The notes beneath the pieces are model-generated. The model saw only the letters and a list, made by a program, of their open reading frames with translations, searched no databases and was not told the DNA's origin. The translations under genes and the position numbers were made by a program. A DNA stretch of 64,000 nucleotides from Gnetum montanum (taxonomy: Eukaryota > Streptophyta > Gnetopsida > Gnetales > Gnetaceae). The DNA lies in NCBI GenBank assembly GCA_015680685.1, contig MNCI01016273.1:2205767-2269766 (forward strand). Reading direction: 5' to 3'. Below, piece after piece: positions 1 to 11,390 of the stretch (position 1 is the stretch's first letter; every line of letters begins with the position of its first letter).

Positions 1-313
1 TTCGTTGTCTTCCCAGGCTTGCTTGTAAGTGTCACGGTGTATGGTTAAGCCAGTCTGAGGTATGTGATCTTTTTGGTATTTTTCGGTTTACCTTCTATGC
101 TATCAGGGGAAAGGGTTGAGAAACTAAGCTAACTCTAACTAATGTCCTAAGTCTAAATTAACTAGCATCAGCATCCGTTCCCGCTTACCGGACACACCCT
201 GAACTATGCAACTGTGGCTTACCAAACGCTAATCGTTACTGGGATCACCACACGTAACGCAAGTGCTGGAAGTGGTCATATTGAGGCACCAATTTAGCTT
301 AAGTGTGATAAGC

Positions 314-465
314 AGTCGATTCCTTAGCTAGCCGTACACACCCGTGGGTGCTCGTAACTAAGTCGTACTTATCACACGTTCTAGCCTAGCAATGAGTAGC
401 CGATTCCTTGACTAGCCGTACACGTCTGTAGACGCTCGTAATCAAGGCATACTTGTGCGCACTAG
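314..465 (-). repeat. two tandem units of about 84 bp inside LTR-H
   Basis: Two similar units begin at 314 and 398, each starting with AGYCGATTCCTT and containing CTAGCCGTACAC. The first is bracketed by an inverted pair, AAGTGTGATAAG (about 301-312) and CTTATCACAC (about 368-377). Degenerate equivalents (repeated CTTGGTAA-type units) occur at the same place in the LTRs of A, C and E. They lie downstream of the TATA box in the transcribed part of the LTR, so a role in transcript folding or 3' processing is possible but inferred. Confidence 0.55.
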
Positions 466-725
466 GAAAGCAGTAAATTAACAACAATAAATGAAACCAC
501 GTGCTGCAAGGTTTATCCAATCAAGTTCGTCTTTATGCCATACACAACTTGGGTTCAGGTTACAAGCTGCTCGAATAAAGAGCCGGTCACTCTAGGACTC
601 CTACTGCGGGCACATGGGAAAAATTCTAACTCTGGAGTGATCAATCTGCCAGAGCTTCGCTACTTCTAGCCAGGATTGGGAAATGAAGGAAGTGCTGCCC
701 CTTATTTATAGATATGACGGCAGGA

Positions 726-787
726 CGTGATATCGCTTACGCGATATCGTAGGAGAAGACGCGATATCGCATGGGATGCGATATCAC
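726..787 (-). promoter_or_regulatory. LTR-H promoter palindromes (GCGATATCGC x4)
   Basis: Four copies of GCGATATCGC or one-base variants lie at about 727-736, 741-750, 761-770 and 778-787, immediately upstream of the minus-strand TATA box. Each is self-complementary and CpG-bearing. This position in U3 is where a sequence-specific activator or repressor would bind; the binding function is inferred. Decayed versions appear in the LTRs of elements B, C and E. Confidence 0.6.
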
Positions 788-817
788 GGCCCAGTGCATG
801 TCACGTCTCATCATAGA

Positions 818-1090
818 TTAATTTTTATTTTCCTCCACCTTGGCTTCAAGTTTTGTTAATTTTAGCAAAATTTATTCATTGGTCATTGGAGTAGCATAAG
901 TCTTCTTTTTTCCCTCAATTTTCTCTTCAAAGGCTAATACCGTTTGAATACTTTCTTTATTTAATTCATGGATTTCATCCAGCAATGTCATTTTGCTAGC
1001 CATATATTCCTATTATGTAATTGGAATTTCTTTGAAAGTAGTTGCATTAATAAATGTGTTTTGTGTGCCCGATGATGATGCCATAATAAA
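818..1090 (-). pseudogene. unrecognised decayed coding remnant
   Basis: On the minus strand, codons starting near 1090 give a Ser/Thr-rich start, and from about 1003 a Lys/Glu-rich, coiled-coil-like stretch including LLDEIHELNKES, with in-frame stops. It ends next to the boundary of LTR-H. Amino-acid composition suggests a former coding region, perhaps a retroelement structural protein, but no family is recognised. It may simply be older sequence into which LTR-H inserted. Confidence 0.25.
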
Positions 1091-1321
1091 ATTTTGAAAT
1101 TTCTTCAATAAACAACTTAATCTCTTTAGTAATAATTCTTTACTAATAAAATATCAATCAATCTAGCCTACCTCTAATTGCCCTTCTTACTGTCTTTAGT
1201 TTAAATCGATGTTAAAATCCTCGTGGTAGAAATTCTTGATGCTAAAATCCTTACTGCCAAACCTCTTACTACCCTCAGATCAATGTTGAAACCATATATA
1301 CACATATGGTAGCATCATACC

Positions 1322-1640
1322 CACACAAATCCAACTATAAAACCATGCCATTAGCCCCAAAGGAGATTGCATCCCAAACTAAAAAAGATTGTGAATTAAC
1401 AGCTTGAGAAATTACTCAAGGTAGGATTCATTTACCTTAAATGATGAGTGGGTGAGCCCATTTACTATTATTTCAAAGAAGAATGTTAAATGAAGAATTT
1501 GTATTGACTTTAAGCTATTGAACATGATGACTTACAAAGATTATTTTCCTTTGCCATTTATTTACCAAGTCATAAACACTATTGTAGGACATAAATATTA
1601 CAATTTTCTGGATAGATACAATGCATGCAATGATGGACCT
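1322..1640 (+). pseudogene. Ty3/Gypsy reverse transcriptase fragment
   Basis: The plus strand encodes the N-terminal part of a Ty3/Gypsy reverse transcriptase in two frames. The first part (from about 1322) contains LEKLLKVGFIYL, the segment before the fingers. After a frameshift near 1450 comes VSPFTIISKKN, then RICIDFKLLN and KDYFPLPFIYQ, the conserved blocks leading to the first catalytic aspartate region (NFLDRYN in place of the usual aromatic-Leu-Asp-Gly motif). A TGA replaces the expected Trp codon before RICIDF. The wording of the blocks is closest to the Athila branch as known from the family; that assignment is an inference. No YxDD motif, RNase H or integrase could be followed downstream. 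Confidence 0.75.
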
Positions 1641-2850
1641 TTCTTCAGATCTCCATTATTTCAGATCACAAATTAATATTAACACACCAAATATTTTCAA
1701 ACTAGAACTATTTATGAAGATGTTGAATTGAACCTAACTAGCACCACACTAGATGATGATTTGATAAAGTTCATGATAAAGTTGAGTAAACTGGGGAAGA
1801 GTTTTACTATAGGTTTGTCAATATGAAAAAACAATCTCACTGAGACACTTTCAAGTTTTGATTAGAAGGCTACTTATCGGAAAATTAGATTCTAGAGGCC
1901 AACACCTCTACCACACTATAATGGGTCTTCATATCCTTAAAAAATGAACTCTCATAAGGATCAAAATAATCACCGGGTTAATTAGCCTTATATCTCATCA
2001 TATTCTAGTTACCTCCCATCACCCATCTACCATATTGAACCAAACAAAAGATTTATTGCATGAAGGAATTATGTTCATGCTAAATTGAAGGGTCATCATT
2101 CAAATTATTAAAACATGTTTCAAATAGATTAGCTAAAAAATAGATAAAAAAAAACTCCATGGTTTTTCTAAATAAAATTGCTAGACCTTCACTTTGTCCA
2201 TGCAATGGTTCCTAAAAACTCTCTTTATCCAGGAAGGGAGGAGAATGGTAGGTTGATTAACTTGGTCTCTTGAATCACTAACATATCTACTCTATCAACA
2301 CGGACAACTTGTTAAAAAAAATTTCTAGGTTATGTAACCCATTCACATTCTATGAGAAAAATTTTATGGTTTAAGTATGTATTTTTCGATAGATATAACC
2401 ACCCAATTTTCATGACATTTTTGATTATGCATCCAAGAAATATTGATGGAATAACTTAACAATTGTACTTTGTTTACCATATACAATTTCTTTTTTTTTT
2501 ATTACTTGGTAGTTCAAGCTTAGGATTTTAAAATAGGTCTATATTGTTTATGAACCAAGTGCATTTGTCATGATTACCTTGCTTTTAAAAGGAATCTTGG
2601 ATTAAAGTAGGTTGTTTGTGATTGCTTCTCTACTTGGCATTTATGGTGCATGAGTAGGCTTTTACAAATGCATTATTATTATTTACTAGCAACTATCGAT
2701 TTTAGAGGAATCATTTTCTAAGATATGATTATTGGCAAATCTAGCTTCTATAAAGAGAACTATTGGGTAGTGCTTTCTTTTTATGATGGATGATTGACAC
2801 TTTTATTCAGTTTCAAAATGAGACTAAGACTACTTCTAGTAACAACCCGA
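1641..2850. other. AT-rich sequence without a supportable gene
   Basis: The stretch follows the reverse transcriptase fragment and may contain further pol decay, but no conserved block could be read in any frame. Poly-A and poly-T runs are frequent. No RNA gene or clear repeat boundary was seen. Confidence 0.4.
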
Positions 2851-3329
2851 ATCTTAAGCACCTGGTATAGCTTTGAAATGGTACAGTTTCTCAACAATGA
2901 TAAAGGGCGCTAGGCTAGCTGGAATTTAAGATTTTGACAAACCTTAGACGTGCATGCAAGCAGATCAAGATACTTCAACCGGATAAAGTTATTTTGACGT
3001 GATTTTGCAAACAAATAAAACGTGCAATATAGTCCGAAACCCAGAGGAGGCCCAGCCTGCTGAGAGCAGCATGTATTTGAAGTCAAACCATGTTAAATGT
3101 TGAATTTTAAATCTTAAATATGATATTCACTAGTCTTTAAAGGCTGGAGGAGGAGCTGATTACTGTGCAAAGGCTGTAGGATTTCAAATTTCAATGGCAG
3201 TGAATAGTCCCATCATGATTGCAGTGCTTTGTTGGCTTGAGAAAGCTACACTTTATTATGGCAAAGCGAAGTATCAGTGTATGTGGTGGTGTCCTGTCAG
3301 TAGTACTGATTCCCAGAGTTGGATAGCAG

Positions 3330-3670
3330 CGATTGTATAATGTGATACGGGCCACTTTGTGGTTTGCAGGCATGGCTGCAGCCTGCAAACTCGAATCATA
3401 TTTGTACATTCTTGCATGCAAGGACGGAGCTAGGGTTTCGTTTCCTCTGCAGGGTGCTGCGGAGGGTTTCGTCAACAACGGACGAGGATCTTGTTTGCTC
3501 TGTTGCCTTCAGCAGCAGCCAGTAACAGCTCTAGTCGAGTGAACTCACTCATTCCTTCATGCATTCGCATTTTCGTCGTTGATGATAGATATTTTCATTC
3601 TGTTGCTTAAACCTGAAAACCTATCCGTGCAGAGGGGAAAGGACGAACCCCAATTTGCGTTCTCTTTTCA
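3330..3670 (+). promoter_or_regulatory. promoter/5' leader of a CpG-retaining plant gene
   Basis: Base composition changes sharply: CpG dinucleotides, rare elsewhere, are frequent from about 3290 to 4230. A telo-box-like TAGGGTTT lies at 3431-3438 and a second AGGGTTTCG at about 3464, motifs common in leaders of plant housekeeping genes. There is no convincing TATA box, which fits a broad, TATA-less promoter. The leader runs into an ATG at 3671. Transcription start and strength cannot be judged from sequence. Confidence 0.5.
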
Positions 3671-4225
3671 ATGGCTCCCGGTAAGGACGTTCCTCTGCTT
3701 AAAAATTTCATTTTCATTGCGGCTGTCTTGCTTCATGATGTTGTTTTCTTATAATCGATATTGACAGTGTTTCACGACGCGGAATTTTATTAGATCAAGA
3801 AAATGATGTTACGGAGCCTGTAAATGTCCGAAAACATAAGATACTTTGTCTAATGTTAAGATTCTCGGTTTTCAGTGGGACAAGGATACTTATATCCGCG
3901 GAATCATGATAGTCATGGTTCTGTGCCCTTTGTGTCTTCTTTTTCGCGGGATCAGCATGTATCAGACGGTACATTGTCCTTGCCCCCTGGAGGATATGAA
4001 GGTTCGGCAGCATATCAGCAACAACAGCATATGGTTCCTCCGTCGGTTTATTCGTCTCAGCATGGTCAAGGGGATGGCCAGAGTTATTTGACTAATAACT
4101 TTGTAAGTTCTGATAGATATGCTCACGTTTCTCACAATGAAGGTGTTAGCCATTGGCCTTATGCCGTTCCTGTGGAGCCTTTGTACTGTGTTTCTGCACA
4201 TCCTCAACCAGTACCTTCCGTCTAA
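3671..4225 (+). CDS. 5' exons of an unrecognised nuclear gene (Gln/Ser/Tyr-rich protein)
   Basis: A ten-base first coding exon (ATGGCTCCCG, 3671-3680) ends at a good donor, GTAAGG. An intron (3681-3875) ends in a pyrimidine run and TTTTCAG, and exon 2 opens in the matching phase, giving MAPVGQGYLYPRNHD. Exon 2 encodes about 116 residues rich in Ser, Gln, Tyr, Pro and His, with a QQQQ run and no obvious folded domain, signal peptide or membrane segment. This suggests a disordered N-terminal region of a regulatory or RNA-associated protein; I do not recognise the family. A TAA at 4213-4215 closes one reading of the frame and coding-like sequence continues for about 40 bp beyond it. A GTAAGT donor at 4103 offers an alternative exon end. 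It could be a live gene with a long downstream intron or a truncated copy; no later exon was found. Confidence 0.5.
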
Positions 4226-6382
4226 TCCCATGCTTATCATGAGCCACAGACAGCGGTCAGTGGTGCTTGTTTAGCTTTTTATAATTTTCTTTTGTCAATC
4301 CTCTACAATTTGATCACTTTTATGGTAATTTAATATTACTCACTGAAGATTGATAATAATGGTGAGTCTTAAATTTATTTATGTGGCCTGTGGTGGCATT
4401 AACCTTGCACTTAACCAGATTATTGTCTTGCTTTTAAAGTTCATGTAATTTTTATAGGGTAAGAAAATAGAAAATTTTAAAATATAAAAGATTTGATAAA
4501 GATGGACTGGACACTGGTTTAGAGATCTTTTGTTAAAAGAAAGCATGTGAAAATCATAACCATATCTTTATGAATTGCTTTGTAATTTGCATGTCTGTAA
4601 AATATTTTGTTGAGGCATATTATTGGTAGGTTAAGGCATGTAACTTTTTCCTTACAAGTCATAAGTTTGATATCAATGAGTTTACTCGGAGAGATATAGA
4701 GGCATAATGTAAAAAAGGTTGAAACTGTATAGATTGAATTGATGCTTATGGGACAGAGATAAATCAGTTGAGCGTGATACCATTAATAGAATTTGGAATG
4801 CACTATTAGTTGAAAAACTAAACTAGATCAGTGGATCCATAGGGCCTAGGATAAAAAAAATTTAATTTAGCAAGAGCATGATATAAACTAGTTAAATATG
4901 TAACTATTGGTAAAATTTGGAGTGCACTTGTAGTTGAAATTCAATTGGTCTAGTGGATGCTTAAAGTGTAGGATGTGATTAAAATTAGTTAGAAGTTTAG
5001 CAGTAGCATGGTTATGGATAGGCTAAGCATGATACCATTTGCAGTCCATTGTTAGCGTAAATTTATGGATCCTTTTAAGGCTAGGATATTAGAGAGGAAG
5101 CAAGTGGCTTTGTTCTCATAGTATTGAAAGCTTATTAAGGTACTTAAATAGTTCTTGAATGTTCTTTCCAACTATCCATCGACATTACAACATCGTGGTA
5201 GTTGTTAAACAAGAAAAGTAGTCAAAACCATGACTATCTTTCAACAAATAAATGAAAGGCTATGATCAGTATGGGTGATAATTTAAAGCCATTTAAAATT
5301 ATGAATACCTATTTCTCATATTGTAAGGGAATACCATAAGACAAATTTATAGAAATACTAACTCATTTGAGATTGGGAACATAGAATATGTTTTTAGAAA
5401 CAAGTTGAAATAGAATTCGTAAATAGACTAACAAATTACATAATCATGGTATTGTTAGAGTTTTGTTTTACACTAATGTTGGCAACTCTAATATACTAGG
5501 ATCTATATTTTTATAGCTAAGGAGTCATTGTAAACACTACATAGGAATTGATCATAGTTCATAATCATTTCCTACATTCTTAAGTATCGTAAGTCTTATA
5601 ATTGATTATAAACCCCTTAAATACATATAAGAGTTATTGGTAGTACTATTCTATAAATTTGTGCTAATCATATGATATCCTAGGTAAGTAGTGATTCTAA
5701 GTTTACTTCATCATAATAGTTTTATCTCCATGTTTGGCCTTTCTATTTCCAGACTAAGTTCATAGACTCTTTTCACTTTTTGGTGGTGTTGCTTCTTCCT
5801 CTTGCATTGCTATAACTTTTGCATTGTCCTAATATCTTTCATCATTGTGGCTTTTTCTCCATACTTACAATGTGGCTATGAATTTTCCCTTGGATGGTCT
5901 TGCATGGCCTATGCTATGTCAAGCTTCTTTAGCAATCCTTAGCTAGGGTATGACAATTGTTTGCTGCCATCTTCTCCTTATGTACTTGGCTTCGTGAATC
6001 CTTTACTTTTGCCTTTTAGGATCTGGACTCTTTGTGCTTACTCTCATCAATTTTTGGTCCTTAATTATCTAATCTTCTATTTGGATGTTGGGTATTTCTA
6101 GGACTCATAGTTCTAGAGTATTTTACTTAGAACTATGTTTCATGGCTTTTGGCATCATCGATCCTTATGAATTGGGATTGATGTCTCCTTCTCATGTACT
6201 ATTTGGAAGAGTTGGAAGATTTTCTTTAGGAACATACATCATGAGTGTCCTTTCTTCTTCCTACTTCTTGTATTCATGACCTAGTGCTCTTAACCTAGTT
6301 TGGTCTTAGGAGCCTTCTCATCTTGCCTTGTTGGCTTACAATTACTTCTTTTTTTTCTTTTTTTTTTCTTTTTTTTTGTAAA
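4226..6382. other. AT-rich intergenic or intronic sequence, no gene seen
   Basis: No coding block is recognised on either strand. If the preceding exons belong to a live gene, this is probably its next intron. A stretch at about 4628-4690 has weak tRNA-like wording (AAGTCATAAGTTTGAT) that could be a very decayed SINE. Long T-runs lie at 6348-6378. Confidence 0.4.
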
Positions 6383-6517
6383 TGAGGTGTTAGCCTAGTG
6401 CTAAAGACTATTGATTTGAAAGCTCTAAGTCATGGGTTTTATTCTCATGGGCAATTTTGAGCTATAAAGTTCTAATTGGACTATGTATCTTGGGGTGTAC
6501 CTATATTACAATTATTT
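6383..6517 (+). repeat. tRNA-derived SINE-like copy
   Basis: The sequence TAGCCTAGTGCTAAAGAC resembles a tRNA A-box region. About 40 bp later GGGTTTTATTCTC resembles a decayed B-box (GGTTCGAnTCC), preceded by GCTCTAAGTCAT. A tail of about 70 bp with CTATAAAGTTCTAATTGGAC follows. The same head and tail occur at 55363-55487 (minus) and 55536-55650 (plus), so it is a dispersed family rather than one degraded tRNA gene. It would be transcribed by RNA polymerase III if active; the copy is decayed and preceded by a long T tract. Confidence 0.55.
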
Positions 6518-7757
6518 CATGGGTTTACTGGTAGTTGGTAGCACTTGATTATGTATAGGGTCCTATGTTTTTAATATATAGTATATGCTGCTTTCCCAAG
6601 CATGTATTCATGCATGTGCCTCACTAGCCGTGTGGTAGTAACCCTTCGAATCATTGTGCCATGTCTTACATTTGAGGCTTGCTTCTTATGGCAAGTGTTC
6701 TTATTTCCTTTGTTGCATAGGATGATTATTTATTATTCTCCCATCTAAATTTTACTTAAATATATCTATGTTGAGTACAATGGGACCTTCAATTTTTATG
6801 TTCATCACAAATTGTAAAACAATTGTTCAATTTTCAAAACTATCTTCCCTTTTTTGTAGAAATAAGGCCACTTATATTTCATAAAGTACAAAATAGGATT
6901 GTGATTACTTCACATCCTCCTATTGAGGTGGGACAAACCTTGAGTTTCAACATGGTTTGGAAACATGCTAAATTTTAGTCAAATATTTAAGTTAAATTGA
7001 TTTCTCATTTTTATATCCCTCAAATTTGCTTTGTTCTTTTATTTGATTCTCCTTTCCATTCCTTTATCCATGTAGCATCATTGTTGCTCCATTCAGTTTT
7101 AAGATATATGTTTAGGTTATATCAAATTATTTTTTCTGTTTCCATAATTATTTTTTCTAATATAAAATTGTAACTTTTTATCTTTGTTCTTTTATCTATA
7201 CCTAAAAATTATTTTTTCCTCTTTGCACACTATTCTTTTCACTCTAATTCTTAACTTAAAGAGCTTATAATTCACATTATTGCATCATGTACAAAAAGTT
7301 TATGGTGCATTTTTCAACCTTCTTAATAAGGTTTTCTAGTGTTTTCCTATGTTGGTTAGAATTTAAGTAAGAGGACAACCACCTTGGACTTTAGTGCTCT
7401 CTACACCTATATTGATAACACCTTTGTTTTTGTATTCTATGCACCTATCTATGTAAAAAATGGATCATTAATCTTCCATTTATTTTGAACTTTATTTATT
7501 GGTATATAAAATGAATTCTTTAATCTCCCATAGGCTTTTTATTTTTACTACATTCTTCATGTAGTTTATATCATCAATCTATAGAGTGTGTTTTTGGTTT
7601 GATGTTCCATGTTATCTTCTTAGGTTGATGAATTCTCTATTTAAGAATACTTCTTCACTTAACTCTCTCAACTAGAAGCATGTCACTACTCATAGTGGTT
7701 TTGTATCCAATGGATAGTTGTATGTCATTTCATTTGTCTTCTTTACATCATGGTTTT
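6518..7757. other. AT-rich sequence, no supportable feature
   Basis: T-rich on the plus strand; the composition hints at a decayed minus-strand mobile-element coding region around 7250-7740, but no conserved motif could be read. It ends where LTR-F begins at 7758. Confidence 0.35.
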
Positions 7758-8231
7758 TGATGAGTAACGAGTATCCCCTACACCCAACCATACGAATCAC
7801 AAGAATGTACCATTGATCTAATGGAATTCCATATATCTAGTTCCTAAGTTCACCCATTGTCATAGATAGTGAGTGAAGGTATTGTATGATTGTTGTCTTC
7901 CTAACTCACACTTGTGTTTCTAGTACATATGGTTAAATGTGAGTTAAGGCTTATGATGTGTATTTTTGTAAGTGTTTTTTATATATTTTCTTATCCTAAG
8001 GACTAGATGAGTAAATGAAGGTTTAAGAATTAATTATCAAATTACTTAACTACTATAGTGGCTAACTATCCTACCATAAGTAGCCTTTCTCCCCTACTGT
8101 ACACATCTCGAACTAGTATCCATGCTACTAGGTTACCAAGTGGTGATTATTGGGCATACCAAATGGCCATTATTGGGATTACCAAGCAAAATATGTTATA
8201 CTCGAAGTGATTGTACTTATGTCTTCACAAT
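7758..8231 (-). repeat. LTR-F, right part of the LTR (interrupted by element A)
   Basis: The plus-strand text TGATGAG..TATCCCCTACAC at 7758-7782 is the complement of the conserved 3' end of these LTRs (compare 59199-59223). The match to other LTRs continues (repeated TTGGGATTACCAAG units near 8170-8190) up to 8231, where element A begins, and resumes at 15916. Joined, the LTR would be about 860 bp, the size of the others in the window. Its internal region lies at 16304 and above. Confidence 0.75.
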
Positions 8232-9150
8232 TGATGAGTCACATTAGATTGGCTTCATTGATGAGGCCTCGTCAATTGAGCCTCATCGATGAGGCCTAGT
8301 CAATGCATTGTATCATGTGTTGACAAGGCCCCATCGATGCAATGTTTGTTTTTGGCTATAAAAACATGTCTACCAGTTGCATTTATGGTAATAAATATTT
8401 TTTAGCAGTGAAGCTCTTGTAGTTTGTCCATTTGAAAGCTAGAATTTTCCTCTTGAGTACCCACAATAAGAGTCATTCAGTGTATGAATCTTTGTTTGAG
8501 CATTATTGTACCTAAACATGACAGTGTGTGTAGCAATAAAGATGAGCTTTCTGATAAACCTTGTAGCATTCTGGATAGATTAAATATTTTATTTATACAT
8601 TTAATGTTTTTAATTATTTATTTAAAATTTTCAATTATTTATTAAATGTTTCCAATAATTAAGTTAATGAAGCAATTAAGCCAGATAGATTAAACACACA
8701 AGTATGACTACTTCAATTGTAACACATATTCACTTGGTAATTCTAGTAGTGTTATTGCTTCGTATGCCTAGTAGCGTAGTGCTTGCTCACCTAGCAATGG
8801 ATACATGGGTTTAAGACATGTACAGAAAGTCAGATAGGATGCTTATGTTAGGACTAGTTAAATGCTAGTTAATTACTTAATTTAAATTAGTTAATCCAAT
8901 TACTTTTATCTACATTTAAACACCAAATTATAAAACACAAAATGATAAAAATTAGATGCCTCAATTACACTTAACCATACCAATGTACATCACAAGTGTA
9001 ATTGGGAAGACAATGATTGACCTTAAGGTGAGATTTACTTCCTAGAAGACTAGTGTACTAGAAATCATAAAGTCCATAGAATTTAACTGGATCATGCATG
9101 AACGCTTAGTGATTCGTATGTTGGACATAGGGATACCTCACTACTCATCA
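8232..9150 (+). repeat. 5' LTR of element A
   Basis: It begins TGATGAGTCACATT and ends CTACTCATCA. U3 carries repeated TCGATGAGGCC-type motifs (8258-8330), then a TATA box (CTATAAAAAC, 8357-8366). Downstream lie repeats of CTTGGTAA and CTAGTAG type near 8730-8800 and the conserved block ending in GGGATACCTCACTACTCATCA. It pairs with 15014-15915. Confidence 0.85.
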
Positions 9151-9172
9151 TTAGCACAGGTGTTAGGGACTT
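9151..9172 (+). other. primer-binding-site position, element A
   Basis: Immediately after the LTR the sequence is TTAGCACAGGTGTTAGGGAC. The first eight bases are TTGGCGCC-like after G-to-A change, the start of the tRNA-Asp-type primer site used by Tat and Athila elements. The rest is diverged, so the primer assignment is tentative. Confidence 0.4.
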
Positions 9173-9305
9173 TGTTTGTTGAAACATGTGCTATGTAGGT
9201 CTAAGTGAATACCATTAATATCGTTGTATGAACCTCAAGGTTAATATCATTTCTACTATACATAGAATTATAAAATCACACTAATGTCTTGTTTCATATT
9301 ACAAA

Positions 9306-9790
9306 ATGTCTTCTTCTCACAAGCATGAAGATGTCAAACCACTAGTCCCACAAGAGTGCAAAGTAGTATATACTCGTCTAGATGAGTTTGTCCCAAAATT
9401 TACATTCATCCTACATTAGGATGAATAGTTGTGATGTCGTGATATGGAAGGTAACATTATCTTGACCCCTGATCGATTTGTTCCTAGGATGTTATTTCAA
9501 ACCCTTAAGAACTTGGACATCACAGATCTTCACAAGGAGTATGTTGTGAATGGTTATAATACTTGGAACTATTGTCCCACTAAAACACAACATTGTGGGA
9601 GGGACCTTATATAATTGATCAAACCTTTCCCTTTGGGGCCATGATAATCTAGAAACCTAAAATCCTAGCTAAAAACAAGTTGGTCACCATCCAATAAGTA
9701 AAACCTTTCCTAAAACCAAGATAGGCTAGTGCAACTACCACCTCAATGCATGGACAATCCCGTTTTACTTTTTGAATCTCCTTCTTCCAA
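9306..9790 (+). pseudogene. truncated gag start, element A
   Basis: ATG at 9306 opens a Ser/His-rich start (MSSSHKHEDVK) that resembles the start of gag in element C (MSLSHGSEN at 46574). The reading frame is soon broken by stops. The gag core, knuckle and His/Pro/Ser-rich tail of C are missing: only about 0.5 kb separates this start from the internal polypurine motif, against about 2.4 kb in C. An internal deletion is the simplest explanation. Confidence 0.45.
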
Positions 9791-9792
9791 CT

Positions 9793-11390
9793 TAGTCATG
9801 GGGGAGATGGCCATCTGTGCTAACCATTAATATGGCTTCTTATCTTTTCTACATTTTTTGTTTTTCACATTTTTGATTTTATAAGTTATTTCTTTTACAA
9901 ATTTTTGGGTTTTCAAAATTTTTCTAATTTTTCACCATCGTTGGTACCTTTGAACATTTCTTGATTATTTTACACTTTATTACATATTTTACGTTTTTTG
10001 GTTTTGTTTTGTCCAAGTGTGATATTTCCTCATTTTTGCTAATAAAATTACTTCATTGTCATAGGACATAGTGTCGTTGTTACTATTTACTAATGATGAT
10101 TTGTGCTTAATATGTGATTATTGATGTCTAGTTTCTCTGATGAATTTGACATGATCTATTTTTCATAAAATAGATGGTGAGTCCACATCATCCACCCATC
10201 CACTTAACTCTATGGTTTTTCTTATTCTCATAATTTGAGGTTCCTTCCATTAAGGAAAATTTTAATCAATCGGTGACCTTGGTAGTTGCAAAATTAGGAA
10301 GGATTCAAACGTTTGTAAAGGATGTGACTTCAAGAGAACTCAATACTCTTTGTACTCTTCTACTTGCTTGAGTGCCTAAGTGTTTTTAATGAACTTCTTA
10401 CCATTCCATACCAACCATTGATAGGAAGTCAAATAAAGTCTTGCATGGTGTGGTTCCCATAAAAAATTATGGGAATTCAAAGCACACCCCTTAGACATGA
10501 ATAATTCCTTGCATGATGTGGTTCCCATTTCAAAAACAAAAACAAAAAAAACCATGGGAATTCAAAGCACATCCCTTGGACAAATAAATGGGCTATAAGC
10601 ACTAGTTATGGGACTAGAAAGAAATGCACCTATTCCTAAAGATTTCCTCTAACTAAGGCCCCTATCTCACTTCCTACTTCTCTCTTTTCTTCTCCTTATG
10701 GAACAATGGTTATTTTGTGGAAGCACTCTTGTGTCTTGAGTGGGTGGATTAGTCTTAGGGTGGCAATGTAAAGTTACTGAAAGTAGATGATTTTGGTCTA
10801 GACTAAGGATGGATCTTCTCAAGTCATTTTAACCACAAATTTTATAAGGGACTTCTTATGACCTTAATTTAGAACTATGTTCCACCTTCTCTATCATCCA
10901 TCTATGCTGACATAACTCACCTCACTATCATGTTCTATCATATGCTCTATGTCTTGGTTTGATGTGTTGGAATTATTGGATAGATTCTTTTTGTTTAGTT
11001 CTTAACTTTTCATGATCATTACATTGACTATAGGACCCATAGAATCCTTAGTTGAGGTTATGCAAGGGAAACAAGGTCATGAGCCTACTATGGAAAGGAC
11101 CAACTTTCATAGCTCTTGGCTTGATTGGTTAAGGTTCCTTACCTTTGACAATGCCACAATCCTATCTTTCACATATTCCATTATGCATTCTTCTTAGTGC
11201 TCCTTAACCTTTTATTTAATTCATCTCTTGAATTAATTTTTTTCCATTTTTCCAAATTTATGAGCTCCAACACTTTCTTCTCATGTTTTCATATTGTTCT
11301 TGGCCTTTTGAGCTTTCATTTGACCCCAATTTCATTCAACAATTCTTTGTATTTTGAAAGTTTGAGCAAATTCAATGATCATCAATGGTG
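9793..11390 (+). other. internal polypurine motif and conserved non-coding block, element A
   Basis: TTAGTCATGGGGGAG at 9792-9806 repeats the motif that precedes the 3' LTR at 15001. About 1.6 kb without a reading frame follows and aligns by landmarks with blocks in D, B, C and E: a T-rich run with AATAAAA, a CCACATCATCCACCCATCCA-like string near 10182, and GGTTATGCAAGGGAAACAAGG at 11058-11078 (equivalent to GGTTACACAAGGGCAT in D). Conservation of a non-coding block between copies suggests it was part of the functional element; its role is unknown. Confidence 0.55.
10440..10595 (+). repeat. short tandem duplication with hairpin potential
   Basis: Two units of about 70 bp each contain TGCATGRTGTGGTTCCCAT, a spacer, then ATGGGAATTCAAAGCACA (10441-10490 and 10513-10573). 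GGTTCCCAT and ATGGGAA are complementary, so each unit can fold as a stem-loop; the second spacer holds an A/C-rich run. Seen only in element A. Confidence 0.6.

Larger units (their letters stand above)
1..813 (-). repeat. LTR-H, partial LTR of a Tat-like retrotransposon
   Basis: Read on the minus strand, the LTR begins with TGATGAG (complement of CTCATCA at 807-813), the same terminus as the other LTRs of this family. A TATA box (TATAAATA, minus) lies at about 701-713. Upstream of it are four GATATC palindromes at 726-787. The sequence near position 10-20 (GTCTTCCCA) matches a motif about 130 bp from the end of the other LTRs, so the window cuts the LTR near its 3' end. No polypurine tract of the family type follows position 813, so this is probably a 5' or solo LTR, with any internal region to the left. 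It keeps many CpGs, unlike every other LTR here, which suggests a younger copy. Confidence 0.8.

Noticed and set aside
6383-6460. A functional tRNA gene
   Set aside because: Only A-box and B-box-like words are present, no cloverleaf can be folded, and the same sequence with the same tail recurs at 55.4-55.65 kb, which fits a SINE family.
7250-7740. Ty1/Copia or LINE pol on the minus strand
   Set aside because: Composition is suggestive but no conserved integrase, reverse transcriptase or RNase H block could be identified.
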